Of a stretch of 64,000 nt of DNA, positions 43,225-54,516 are shown in pieces (position 1 is the first letter of the stretch; each line of letters starts with the position of its first letter). The notes under the pieces are model-generated. The model was not told where the DNA came from, made no database searches, and worked only from the letters and a program-made list of their open reading frames with translations. Origin of the DNA: Mytilinidion resinicola (Eukaryota > Ascomycota > Dothideomycetes > Mytilinidiales > Mytilinidiaceae); NCBI RefSeq assembly GCF_010093595.1, contig NW_022985444.1, positions 1,735,539 to 1,799,538 of the forward strand, read 5' to 3'. The position numbers were made by a program, and so were the translations under genes.

Positions 43225-43498
43225 TTGAGAGGGCGAATCTTCTGAACATGCCCTTAGTCTCTCCAGGCACCTGGCCCTACCTTAGACTCTCTAATGTCGA
43301 TGTAATTTCTCAGGGCTCTAAATCGCAATGCAAGCTATTTGATGTTGTTCTTTCGGCTCGATTTCTGCGGACTTGGATTGCGGCTGAGCGTGCAAGGCTT
43401 TTGAACATGCCAATATCCCTCCTGGCGCCCCTGGCGGCTTCTCGACATTCTCGATATTAACGTAATATCCCAGGGCTCTAACTCTGCACCGCATCAAA
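43225..43498. repeat. Imperfect tandem duplication of about 110-115 bp
   Basis: Segment 43225-43335 (gagagggcgaatcttctgaa catgccc ... tctcagggctctaaatcg) is repeated with many changes at 43383-43498 (gagcgtgcaaggcttttgaa catgcc ... tcccagggctctaactct), with about 45 bp between them. The spacing of shared blocks is kept. No reliable coding content is seen. Confidence 0.6.
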
Positions 43499-43689
43499 TC
43501 TTGGTGTGGATGCCGCGGGCGGGCTGTGTCACGAGACTTTGGCTAGGCTGCACGTGCACGCTATTCTAATTGAGAACTAGCGCGAAACGTTTCCAAGGTT
43601 CCTACTTAAACTTCTTCCACCTCACTCGACCTTCCTTCCTCACACATGCCCAGTGCACCACCACCCACTCCAACGAACAACTCCTCCAG

Positions 43690-44400
43690 GGAGTATAAGC
43701 CGCACGTCAAAGGATGTCATGACCTCTTGTCAGGCATCGGCAGTGCCTTCCTCTTTTCCCTTAGGGAGCCCACTCGCACGTCAAATATGGGTGCCATGGC
43801 CTTCTTGTCAGACACCGGCAGTGCCTGAGTGCGGCGGGCAGTATTCCATGGGGAGTGGGGGCTGCGCCTCGCGCGTCTCTGCTTCTCACCCGGAATCTGT
43901 CACTCGCGGGTGAGGAACCGTTGTATTCAACGTGGAGCAGACCGACTTGTTCAAGGCAGCATGGACTCGCTGGACTGCGACCGCCTAAGTTGTTGCAACG
44001 AACCCTCTCCCGTAAGGGGCGAATCCATTCGGTGCTCGAGTTTTCTCAGAGCCGGAACCGTTGGAGTCGTTCAGTGGCATGTGGCTGCAAGGTACGTCGT
44101 CCCTCCCCTCACTAACCCAGTTTTCATTGTGGACGAGTCGGGTGGTGGTTCGGCACCAGCTGCGAGACGCCAGAGGGATGGTGGCGACTTTTTTTCAACC
44201 TTATGGAAGTATTCCCCTCCCAGTTCTTTCTCATTGCCTTCACTAACTCTACTAACAGGGTTGGATATCGCTGGGAGGATGCTGGAGTTCGGGTTTGCGT
44301 CGCTCTCTTAGTCACAATTAATGCTATCATCTTCTTCATTTTGACTTTCTCTTCGATCTTCTTCGTGATCTGTGATGTGATGACATGCTTTCGCACAGTG
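43690..44400 (+). repeat. Dispersed repeat copy R1 (about 0.7 kb), inverted relative to 56.3-57.1 kb
   Basis: It shares order and orientation of many blocks with the minus strand of 56330-57080: cagacaccggcagtgcc, gcaacgaaccctct, cagtggcatgt, then about 110 bp that is nearly identical, from cactaacccag through gtggacgagtcgggtggtgg to tcaaccttatggaagtattc. A donor-like aag/GTACGT and an acceptor-like tactaacag bracket the conserved block. An open frame through it contains NPVFIVDESGGGSAPAARRQ, and several base differences between copies are silent in that frame. Identity of the element or gene is unknown. Confidence 0.7.
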
Positions 44401-45836
44401 CTGCCGTCAAGTACAATATTTCCATTCTCCAAGGTCTGTCGCAATGTCTCCGTACTGTACATCATCGTCGTTGCACAAGAATCAGCATCTCCATCCAGGT
44501 CTGATGGTCCAAATCTTCCTTCACCAACAAGCGCCGTTGCGGTCAATTTCTGACGACCTCCATCATCGCCACTGTTCAGCGAAGAGCAGAAGCTGGAATT
44601 TTTGGCCACATCAGCCGCTAGCGGCCTTGGACTTGGGCACCCTTCGAGCGCGCTCCCTCAACACTACGCGCTCCGTTAAGATGCGTGGTGAGTTCCCACG
44701 TCACAGGGAAACGGGTGTTTTTTGCCGTGCGGACACTGCTCATCGCGGCTCCGCAAGTTCCGCCGTGACCGTCGCCGAGCTCGTTCTTCTCTCCCAAGCC
44801 TTCGTCCACCCCGTCTCAATCTGATCTTACTCACACTCTTGTCACTTTTGTGTATTCGGATCTCGTACCTATCAAGTCTAAATGCCGTCGCCGACCAGCA
44901 GGCTCACCAATAGCAGCCAGTAAGCCATCCAGCACAGTGCCATCAACGCGCCTCGACCACCTCCGCTACCCTCCGTCCCCTGTCGCGATCGATCCCCCTT
45001 CGCCTCCAATCCGGGATTCCTACCTACCCACGCCCAAAACCTCCGCATCAGCGCCGCCGAGCTCATCATACTTCTTCGTGGTCACGTCACGGCCGATGAG
45101 CGCGCTCGTGGCGGATAGGAGGGATCTTGAAGGAGCGGGAAAGCCGCTGGAGTGCACGCGCTGCTCTTTTGGTATATCCATCGCTCTGACCTCTGGAGCT
45201 TGTATACCGGCTAAGTCACCTCATACATTTGGGTTTCTGTCAATGGACAGGCCCACGGCCGTTGACGGTCCCAACCACAGTGCTTCATCCTGATACCTCA
45301 AGGGTCTTCGCTGAAGGGAATGGAAACTGCCCGTTCAGGCTTCGGCTGGTCTTGCTAGCTGCGACAGGGCCCCTGTGTGTGCGTGGTTGGGAAGACGGCT
45401 GACGCAGGAGAAAGTCACACAGATCGTGTGAAGGGATTGATAGGACGTCAGTGAGAACTCGTCGTAGCTACTGGAGACCGGAAAGGTGGCGAATGCAAGT
45501 ATAATACTGCTTTCTATATCCTAAACTATGCATGGTGATGAAACAGAGCGACAGATCGCGATTCACCCTGGAGCTTGGCCTCGTAGATCCAACGCCGAAA
45601 TCCACGCACCTAGATCCTGTGAACTTTCAATCAATGCTGCAATGACAGCCTCCCACGCTCACCACAATCCGCAACCAACCATTTCACACGTAGTTGCACC
45701 TTTGCTCTCTGCCTACGCATAGCGGACTGAGAACCTCCATAGACAGTCATAGGTTCGAGCCCGTAAGTCGCTCGTGTCTCCTGGCCACAACCATTGCTAA
45801 CCACGCTCATGTCGGAACAGCATTCACGCCTTAAAC
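44401..45836. other. Intergenic; no gene supported
   Basis: Several overlapping frames of 60-150 codons occur, for example a Pro/Ser-rich one at 44850-45293, but none has a motif or convincing start. Sequence directly before 45837 includes a CAG acceptor-like site (45820), so a short 5' UTR intron for the next gene is possible. Confidence 0.4.
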
Positions 45837-46915
45837 ATGCCAACCTTTCAGCGCCACCACTGCCGCGTCTGTCGATCGGATCATTACGAGGTCACCGACG
45901 ACGACGAGAGAAACCTTTGGATCCGTCTCGGGCTTGAACGCGACATGGCTCCTGAAGAGAAGGAGGGTATATTGGAGGTTCTGCGGGATCGACGCGCTGC
46001 CCTAGACTGCGACCAGCTTGCCGAAGAAGCATCAGCCGTGAGTCAAGAATATGCAGAGATACTATCAAGGATCATAGAGCAACAGCGCGACTTGAAAGCT
46101 CGTATGGTCAACATGACAGAGAAGCTCAAGGATGGAAAGGAGACTTTACAGAGGGAACTGGACAAGAATCGCGAGAAGGTGGTTCAAGCCCGACGCCAAT
46201 GCCAAGAACTTCGGGAAACACTCGACCAACGACATGTAAAAGAACAGTGGCTTCGAGACGAGATACAGCGGCTTCGAGACGAGAACGAGCGGAAACTCGC
46301 AACGGAGCAGCAGCTCCGACGTGAGTACGAGGCCTGGAAGGCAAGAGACGAGTACCGGAAGGCAACACTCCAGCAGTTCCAACGTGATACCGATGACATA
46401 GAGACACGATTCGAGGAGGGAATCATAACAGAAGAGGAGTTTCAAGCCGAGGAACTGGCATGGCAAGCAAAAGTGGACCTGGAGCGGCTTCATTCTCAGC
46501 AGATTCGCGATGGCATCTGCCAGCCCGACGGCACCCTCAATAACGACATTCAGGATCCCGGCCAAGATACACAGCCGCAAGCCCATCTGCCGCCTTCCAC
46601 TACCTCCGAGTCCACTAGGACCTCGCGCGACATGCCCCCGCTGAGCGCCCGCCCGCAAGATGAGTCGTCGTAAGCCTGTGTACACGGGATGCACCCAGGA
46701 GGCGAAGTTGTGTCATGGGAGGCTTCCTTGTGGTACTTGCCATCGGAAGACTAACTACAATGGGAACTATCCTTGCCAGGCTTGCCAACTATACGGTTCT
46801 AGATGCCGTTTTGAAGTTCAGGAATAGGTGTTGTGGAATACTGGATTGTAGGTTCGTTCATGACGAGCACGGATGCTTGAGAGGCGATAGATGGGTGTTG
46901 AAGCTCGTCGGCTAG
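45837..46915 (+). pseudogene. Zinc-bracket family member E with frameshifts at the zinc module
   Basis: The first frame gives 278 intact residues: C-R-V-C-R-S-D-H-Y-E-V-T-D-D-D (C-x2-C-x3-H), EILEVLRDRRAALDC-type helical domain, then a coiled coil to about residue 225 and a Pro/Thr-rich link ending at TAA 46671. The C-terminal module continues out of frame. A second frame from 46660 has C-GT-C-HRKTNY-N-GNYP-C-QA-C-QLYGSR-C, with Asn replacing the third cluster Cys. A third frame carries CCGILDCRFVHDEHG, the C-x4-C-x3-H end. No GT-AG intron of normal size joins them. A functional shortened protein (N-domain plus coiled coil, like member B) is still possible. Confidence 0.72.
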
Positions 46916-47610
46916 TTTGCACGGTACAAAAATCACGACATGGGTGGAGTAGGTGGAGTTGACGGCATCTCTGGCGGCTCTACATCATGGTTTGAGTTGG
47001 AGCTCAGTTTCTTGACGAGCTAGAGTAAGTTTTCGACGGGAGGAATGAATGGTCTGCTTCTTTCATAAGGAGGTATTAGATTTCGGGATTCTATGCTTCC
47101 TGAAACGCAACATACTCAATGAATACCCAGAATCGAGCTTGTCTAGAGGCCAACACTCCAAGAATGTAGCAAATGATGCAGTGCATTTCCATATCTCCCC
47201 ATACCCTTCTCGCTTACTGCTCGTGATCTAAATAAACCGAAGAGATTTAAGAGGAGATGAAGCTCCCGGACGCAACAGCGACACTGGTGCCAAGGAGAAG
47301 CAGTGACTTGCGAGGGTGACCTACGGTAGGCATGAGAAGTACCTAGCCTCACCTTCTTCCAGACCACCCTCTCCTCTCTACGCCATCAAGTTCTCTACAC
47401 GAACATTGGCCTGTGAAAGTTCGTCCCAGCCCTTGATAGTGAATACAAAAGAACTCACAAAAGAACTAATGTCCGAGATTCACCAGCACCCGCACTCGGC
47501 CCGCCCGCGTAGAGCAGCCTTCCCAATCAAACAACCCAGCAGCAAACCTTTACAACTGCATCCACACCCCAAGCAAAACAGTCACAGTAGACTTACACCA
47601 CATTGTTACC

Positions 47611-48564
47611 ATGGACGCGTATACCGTCCGCCCGTGCCCTATCTGCCAATCCGACCACTGGGTCCTCACCGAAGACGACGAGAAAGGCCTCTGGGCCCTC
47701 TTCAGCGATATGGCGTCCCTCTCCACCATCGAGAGGGAAAAGCTCCGCGAAGTCCTCCAAGACATGTCCGCATCCAAAACCTGCGCGAGCCAGGCCGCCG
47801 CGCGCAACGCGCTCGCAGCCGCAGAGCAAGAGCGCGACGACCAGATCAAAACAATCGCAGAACTGGAGCGCGAGCGCGACGCCAAGAAGAAAGCAATCGC
47901 GGAGCTCGAGCGCAAGCTGCGGGGCCAAGAGCGCGCGCTCAAGCAGAACGAGGACCTGCATATGGGAATCGAGGAGAAGTGGGAGGAGGGCAAGAAGGCG
48001 AAGGACAATCGGATCGCTGCGCTCCGGTACGAGAATATGCAGCTGGCGAATCAGCTTGAGAGGGCCCAGGGACGGGATCGTGCGCCAATTTCTGCAAACA
48101 ATAATCAGCGTCATGGCCTCCAGCGTCGTGGCCAGGGCGTTGCGGATCTCCGTCGCAAGGGTTTCGTGGGCGCTGCTCCGACGGGTATTGCGAAGTCCAG
48201 ACATGCGGTTGCTGCTCCAAAGCCGGTGCGCAACTTGCGCGATAGGGCGGTGTCGCCGCTGACGGGCGTCAATGTTCACCCTCTACCCACAAATCCGACA
48301 GCCCCAAAGAACGAACATAATCAGCGCCATATGGCTCCCCGTGGCGGCGACCATCAGGCCAGCGGAGGGAGGGGTCGCAAGCTGACGTGCAAGAAGTGCT
48401 ATGCGCTCAAAATAGACTGCAGCGGCGGCTATCCATGCAAGCTTTGCAAGCAAGGTCAACTGACTTGCAAGTATAGCGTGTGCGCCTACTTCAACACGGA
48501 GATGGGCTGCGTGAACCCGGATTGCGGCTTCATCCACGATGAGAAGGGTTACCGGGTTCGTTAG
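47611..48564 (+). CDS. Zinc-bracket family member F, full length and intact
   Basis: A single exon of 317 residues. The N-terminus is MDAYTVRPCPICQSDHWVL, giving C-x2-C-x3-H, with EKLREVLQDMSASKTC completing the small domain by about residue 58. A coiled coil spans about 65-155 (ELERERDAKKKAIAELERKL). A basic, Arg/Gly/Pro-rich link of about 95 residues follows. The C-terminal module is C-KK-C-YALKID-C-SGGYP-C-KL-C-KQGQLT-C-KYSV-C-AYFNTEMG-C-VNPD-C-GFI-H: an exact Zn2Cys6 spacing, then a C-x8-C-x4-C-x3-H finger much like CCCH fingers of RNA-binding proteins. The protein ends DEKGYRVR. Function is unknown; a DNA- or RNA-binding dimer is the simplest inference. Confidence 0.8.
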   Translation: MDAYTVRPCPICQSDHWVLTEDDEKGLWALFSDMASLSTIEREKLREVLQDMSASKTCASQAAARNALAAAEQERDDQIKTIAELERERDAKKKAIAELERKLRGQERALKQNEDLHMGIEEKWEEGKKAKDNRIAALRYENMQLANQLERAQGRDRAPISANNNQRHGLQRRGQGVADLRRKGFVGAAPTGIAKSRHAVAAPKPVRNLRDRAVSPLTGVNVHPLPTNPTAPKNEHNQRHMAPRGGDHQASGGRGRKLTCKKCYALKIDCSGGYPCKLCKQGQLTCKYSVCAYFNTEMGCVNPDCGFIHDEKGYRVR

Positions 48565-49005
48565 GGAGCCTGAAGATAGTGCGAGGGTTCTAGATGGTCT
48601 TATACTCCATCTGGAGGCTGAATCGGGCTCCGGGGGATCAATAGAGGCTATAATATGGGCCTTGTTTTATCGGCTGTCAGATTGGTGGTGGGATTTTCTG
48701 CCTTCTGCGGTAATCGGGTTATTCTCACAGATATTCGGTCAAGCTAATCAGATCCGAAGGTGCGTAGGTTCAGCAAACACTGGACTTAGATTAGCGAATG
48801 CTAGCTTAAATTTGAAGGCGCAACTCTGCGCTCCCTCATGAAATTGGGCTTGGGCCAATAGATGTATATATACATGAGAATGGAAATACGATCTTTTCCG
48901 GACACCCCTGGGTCCGTAAATCAAAAGAAACGACTTGATCTGTTATCGTAGCTGGAAGACACCGTACTCAACAGCTTTGACTGTTCTCTAGGATGAGCTC
49001 CGAAC
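48565..49005. other. Intergenic; nothing identified
   Basis: This is the 3' flank shared by convergent genes (member F and the expansin-like gene). No features are seen. Confidence 0.4.
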
Positions 49006-50268
49006 TCAAGAAGAGAAGTTGGAGCTCGCTTCAGTGCTCGCCCCGCTCGCTATATTGACACCCTTCACAATGATCTTTTCGCCTGTAGTGCTGGTGACAC
49101 GGACATCGACCGTAGTGGTGCCAAACCCGCTAGCCTGTTGGAAGAAGTTGTAGTCTTGGCGCTCAGTGGCCTGCCATGTGACGGAGTTGTCGGTAGATAC
49201 TTCGAGGGATTTCACAGGAACGTTTGCGTTGACAACTTGCATGGAGAACCTAGGTCACATTAGTATAAGCGAGTTGAGGTAAAGGGAGAATAACGCCAGC
49301 TTACCAGTACGCAGAGACTCCGTCTTTGTTGTGGAGGGTGATTGGAGATGTGATGTCGCAAGGCACAACGTTCCACGATACGTCAATAACGCCCTTACTC
49401 GGGTCGGCCAGGGCAGAGAAAGCGTCGGGGAAGAGGTCTAGGTGATTGAGGCCGCATCCTGGGCATTGATCTACAATCTGTTCGCGGAGCACATTAGAAT
49501 TCATTCCATGAGGCAGTCAATGCCAAGCAATGTTAGGGTATGAGAAGAGATACTAACCATCGCTCTTACAGAGTTACCACTTGGCCCGGTCACAGAGACA
49601 CATGCACCACAGTTCGCGGCGGTATCCCAATTTGAGTCTGAAAGGGCGGTCCCGAAAATGCCAGAAGGAAGAGTGTATGTGGTAAAGGAGCACATGCCGC
49701 CTGAGATGCTGCCATCTCCATAATATGTTGCCTGACCAGAGTTGCTACCACCCAATGCATTGTCGCTGCTTGAAGATGGTGTAGCCGCTGCAGCGGCGGA
49801 AGAAACCTTGGAAGATGAGGCCTTGACGGAAGTGGAAGCCTTGATGGAAGAAGAGGCTAGTTTCGAAACCGAAGTGTGCGCTGCCTCCTTCTTGCCAGCA
49901 AGCCCTGCCGCTGCTGTGGAGGCATACACGAATGAGAGTGTGGTGGGGGTTCCAGCGGACGATGCTTTATACGAAATCAGAGGGCTGGCGCTGCTTGCGG
50001 CCTCAAGAATGGACGACGACGGAAGCTCGGCAACTGGAGATGGCGTGAGATAAAGGGTCGAAGCTACAGTTACAATGGAGTGGGAGGCTTCTGAAGGTGG
50101 AACTGTGACGGTGGTCGCTTTCAGGGTCGTTGTTGTATAAATGGTACCCCCGCAAGTCTTCGTAACAGTCGGAGTAATCGTCACAGTGATGGCATTTCCA
50201 GGACAGAAACTGTTTTGGGCAAATGCAAAGCTGAAGCTTGCAGCGAGAACAATCAAAGAAGACTTCAT
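49006..50268 (-). CDS. Secreted expansin-like protein (double-psi beta-barrel) with Ser/Thr-rich stalk
   Basis: Three exons (49558-50268, 49305-49477, 49006-49249) give 375 residues. The ATG at 50268 starts a signal peptide (MKSSLIVLAASFSFAFAQ). Residues 25-175 are Thr/Ser/Ala-rich and probably O-glycosylated. The double-psi barrel begins SGQATYYGDGSISGGMCSF, and continues NCGACVSVTGPSGNSVRAM joined across an 80-bp intron to IVDQCPGCGLNHLDLF, whose Asp lies at the usual expansin/RlpA catalytic place, then IDVSWNVVPC. A C-terminal domain (VPVKSLEVSTDNSVTWQ ...) resembles the expansin CBM63-like sandwich. Such proteins loosen plant or fungal walls without hydrolysis. Introns are GT-AG, one with donor GTTAGT. 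Confidence 0.87.
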
Positions 50269-51521
50269 CACGTCTGATCCGGCAGATTCGTAGGGCACAA
50301 ATATCGAGGGACGGTAGGTAGAAAATGAAGCTAATGTGTAGAAAATGAATGTAATAGAGTCAGAGACCCTGAATAATGTCTACGAAAGAATGCGAAAAAG
50401 AGTGCAAGTGACAAAGAACGAAAGAAAGGGAAAGCCGCTACTATATCCATTTCCGCATTCGTCAGAGAATTACGCATCGGAGATTTCTTCACGATTAGGA
50501 CGGGTATAGGAGATTAAGGAAGACTCGAACGAAAGCCCCGCCTCGCACGAGAACGTCTGGTTGACGCTACGGTCGGTAAGGAGGCGAATACGGCATCTTG
50601 TGCGTGTCCTGACACGCTTTTGATGGGGCCAGCGGGGGTTTGGGAGACTGAATTCAAAAGCTCAAACGTAGCGAGATGATCAAGGGGAGACGGTGTGAAG
50701 CAAGCCACCCGAGCTGCATGTCGTTGCTCGGTTGGTGGGTATTTCCGGCCCCGTCTTGGCACGGTACCTTCCATCCCAACCTCACTTCCGAGGTTCGTCG
50801 CATCTCCACGATACCATCGATTTTCATCTGATGTTGTATCTCTGGTCTCTAACTCGGGATCGCAGTACCAATACCGCAGCTGACTGGAGAGATTATTCTT
50901 CGAGTCACGGCCTTCAGTTTCCGTTACGCGATCGACTCCGAATTGTGTCACGCTTCACCATCCCACCTTAGGCATCATGAAAGTACCTCGCAAAAGCTTC
51001 CATAGTATCGATCGATTCAACGAGGCTGCTAAATATAGCAAGGGTCTGAATGACATATTAGCGCTCCTGCTACCTACAGAACGCTCGGTTTTCAGCTCGA
51101 CGGTCATGCTCGTATCGTGGTGAGGTTTCTCAGACAATCGTTTGCAGTAGCACATCCGTCGACCACGTCACCCTACTCTTTACTCCTTTTGATGTTCGCC
51201 TGCCGTATAGGAGGTCTTGACAAGGCTGCCAAGCGCTCTTCTCCAAGTTTCATTGGGAAGGCTGAAGATATCTGTGACCATGTGAAAGGCAAATCAGTTC
51301 GCGCACCATCGTGGCGCATCTTGGCACCTTCGTGGCGCAGCTGAAGAAGCATTTCAATAAAGGTATGCATGTAAGTATCGGCTCGAGGCTCACTAGAAGG
51401 CAAACCTCAGCCTGCCAGTTGCTGCCTACGAGAGCCTCGTGTGAAATATTATTTATGCCACACTTCATCTCAGTCTTATCTCTCTAATACAGCACTGTTT
51501 TCCAGTACTTACTCGCACATC
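50269..51521. promoter_or_regulatory. Divergent intergenic region between expansin-like and dynamin-like genes
   Basis: This 1.25-kb gap should contain both promoters. Frames on the minus strand between 50514 and 51468 have no family features. Nothing else is identified. Confidence 0.4.
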
Positions 51522-54516
51522 ATGAGCTCATTGTTGAGCAAAAAACATCGGAAGTCACGTGAGCAGTATTACGACAACCTTGCCATGCCCTACCCAGCGC
51601 AACCTTCAAACAACTGGGTGGAGCCGCCCGGAAGGCAAGCTCCTATTCCACCACAACAAGTAGTTCGAGAAGCACCATCTTTCCCAGCCGAAGATCCTTT
51701 CGATTACAGACGTCACCAATCTTCGTCGACCGCAGCATCTTCCTCGACTTCTAAGCCCCCCAGTACGGATCATCCTAACGACAGTAACGTTCGACGTGAG
51801 AGTTTATCTTACCAACCCCAACCTACCCCATCAATTGTAACCTCGAAATCTGAAAGAGAGAATACTGCGAAAATGACTTCCCTCCATCGGCCACCTAGCC
51901 CTGCCATCACCCCTGGAAGTAGGACCCCTGAGGCAGAAAAGCTCCCGAGTACATCTATGAATGCTCCTCCGAGTCCCGCACCGACGATCAGCTCCCCTAG
52001 GTCCCCTGCTCCTCCAAGTCCCGCACCGACGATCAGCTCCCCTAAGCCACCTGCAACTCCAAGTCAACCCTCTTCCAGACCCGTCAGACTCACAGCGCAC
52101 GAGTCTCGTCCGTCAAATCCAAAGGGAACCGAGCCTGATGAGTGGGAAGATGTTATTGGCCTCTGGTCATTTCAAGATCCTAGGGAGATACAATTTCTCA
52201 ACGTCGTAGACGCGATTCGGAATCACGACCTCCGAAAGAGCTCAAGCTACCTCAGTTAGTGGTCTGTGGGAAGCAGTCCTCAGGCAAAAGCTCCGTGATG
52301 GAAGCTATTACTCATGTTTCGTTCCCACGTGGTGACGGCACTTGTACACGATTTGTGACCGAGTAAGTACAGCTAGAACAAGTAGAGTACCAAACTAGGT
52401 CTGATTGTCCACTCCACGAATTCGGAGTGTCGTCGTGTAAAGAAGCCTGGGACATCGCCATATTCCCATGACCATTATTCTAATGAAGGTCGCTAGGATT
52501 GTCTAATCACCGATCACACCCTGACAAAGATTGCTATCACAGCGAAAATATCTCCCGACACTTCACGTACTGAAAGCGAACAAAAAGTTCTGAAACGATT
52601 CAGAGGCACATCGGGTCCTCATGACTTTGACAGACTTGTTAAACTTGCATCCGATGCAATGGGATTCAACGACAGCATTTCCGAGAACCAACCACATTTT
52701 GCTGGAGACGTGCTTTGTGTTGAGATTCGGGGTCCAAGATGTCCTCGCCTCACTCTTGTGGATCTGCCAGGACTAATTGCTGTAAATCCTGGTAAAGCAG
52801 CTCAAGGAAATGCAGACGACATTCGCATCGTAGAGGCAATTACTGACAAGTACATACGGGACGAAATGTCTGTAATTCTGCCAGTCGTCAACTCAAATGT
52901 TGATATTCAGGTATGTCCTGCCAAATTACAACTCTTTTGACTATGCTGATAACCTAAAAGGATCATGGCATTCTCGAAAAGGCCCGTCGCGTGGATCCAA
53001 AAGGCCGACGAACGTTCGGAGTTATTACCAAACCCGACCGCATCGATGCTGGAGGGAAGAGCGAGGAAGACTGGTTAAGGCTCGCCCGACAATCCGAAGA
53101 TGCATTCTTCAAGTTCGGGAAAGGCTGCCACGTTCTCGTCAATCGTAGCAATCAAAAACCACAGACCGGAACTTCGTCTGCAGAACGCGACGTGAATGAA
53201 GAGAACTTTTTCCGCGAAGAGTTCTGGTCCGAAGATAGCGGCGAGAATGCAGGGAAGACAAATAACTGGCACGCACTATACCCAACAAATCAATGGGGCA
53301 CGAGGCACCTAGTCCCTCGTCTCGGTACTCTTCTTTACAAACATACGCTTGAGCAAATCGATAGCGTCCGCACCGACATCGAAACGAGACTCGCAAATTA
53401 TGACGCGCAACTAGAACACCTAGGGCTGGGCCTACTCGATTCGTCCAAACTCGCCAACATTCTCTTGGCACGCTTTCTCGAGATTTCGAAAACTACATCT
53501 CAGGCCGTCCTCGGTACCTATCGCCTCGACCCCTCCTTCTTCGGCATAGACGAAGACGAAAAGACGTCTCGCTACCTTCGCTCTCGTATCCGTGACGGAA
53601 ACGCCGCGTTCCACGCGCAGATGAAGGCGAAAGGGCACAGAGCAGAGTACAAAGTCGCACCCGACGAGGCACCACCAGATGACTTTGCTTGGGCAGACTT
53701 CTTTCATCGATTCTTGAAAGAGTCTGTGGGGACAGAGTTACCAGGCAATTTTGATCCAGAGCGTACGACTAAGTTGTTCCATCACTACTCTAAGCCGTGG
53801 GCGGAATTATCCCGCGATTACCTCAAGCTCGCAAACAGGCATTGCAGAGATTTCTTACTCCTCGTCGTCAACCGAAAGCTTGGCAAAGACTTCCCTGATA
53901 TCGCCACAAACTTCTGGAAGCATGTCATGGAAGCGCGACTACAAGAGCGGGTCAAAAGCGCAGCCGGTGAGCTTGCAGCGCTTGAAAAAGATCGCACCGG
54001 TGACCTCGTAACGGAGAACTTGATGTTTCTAGAGCAATCCTCAGAGAAGTTCGCCGTCAGGCTCGCAAAGAGGATCAAGGGTGCTGAGGCCCAGAAGGTG
54101 TTTCCGCCGCAGAGCGATGACCAGATGGCGAAGGTAATTGGGCTTGGTGATCCGGCAGGGAAAAGACAAGAAGCTGCGGTACAGATGATGCAGGAAATGT
54201 TAATTTACTACAAGGTCAGTATTTGCCATGCTCCACTCTTCCATACTTTACTCCAGGACATGTCGATTGACCTCTATGACTATAGATTGCACGCGACCGC
54301 TACATTGACAACGTTATCATTCAAGTCGTAGAGCGCCACTTGCTTCGCTCCCTCGACGAGGAGTTCAGTCCTGACTGGATCCGAGACGCGAGTCTGTTCG
54401 ATCGGGTCACTTGCGATCCGAAACACGATGAGCGGCAGAGGGAACGGGATGCTGTGCAGCGTAAGCGGGATAATTTGCAGGATTGCTACTTAACGCTAGA
54501 GAGTCTGCGAACATAG
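51522..54516 (+). CDS. Dynamin-like GTPase with Pro-rich N-terminal extension; apparent frameshifts near the G1 loop
   Basis: From ATG 51522 (MSSLLSKKHRKSREQYYDN) about 220 disordered residues with a repeated PPSPAPTISSP lead to IQFLNVVDAIRNHDLRK. The frame must then shift by one base (about 52236) to reach LPQLVVCGKQSSGKSSVMEA, the P-loop. A second discrepancy lies at 52363-52405, where a 36-bp intron would be needed. From 52405 the gene is orderly: introns 52437-52496, 52911-52960 and 54215-54285, G3 LTLVDLPGL, G4 GVITKPDRI, middle domain, and GED-like end RDRYIDNVIIQVVERHLLRS to TAG 54516. This is the fungal Mx/Vps1-related dynamin family, GTPases that tubulate membranes. The defects may be assembly errors or early decay. 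Confidence 0.72.

Noticed and set aside
44850..45293. 147-codon Pro/Ser-rich frame
   Set aside because: The composition is low-complexity, no start context or homology is seen, and minus-strand frames overlap it equally well.
45690..45775. Possible tRNA with ggttcgagccc B-box-like sequence
   Set aside because: No consistent cloverleaf, T-stem or acceptor stem can be paired around it.
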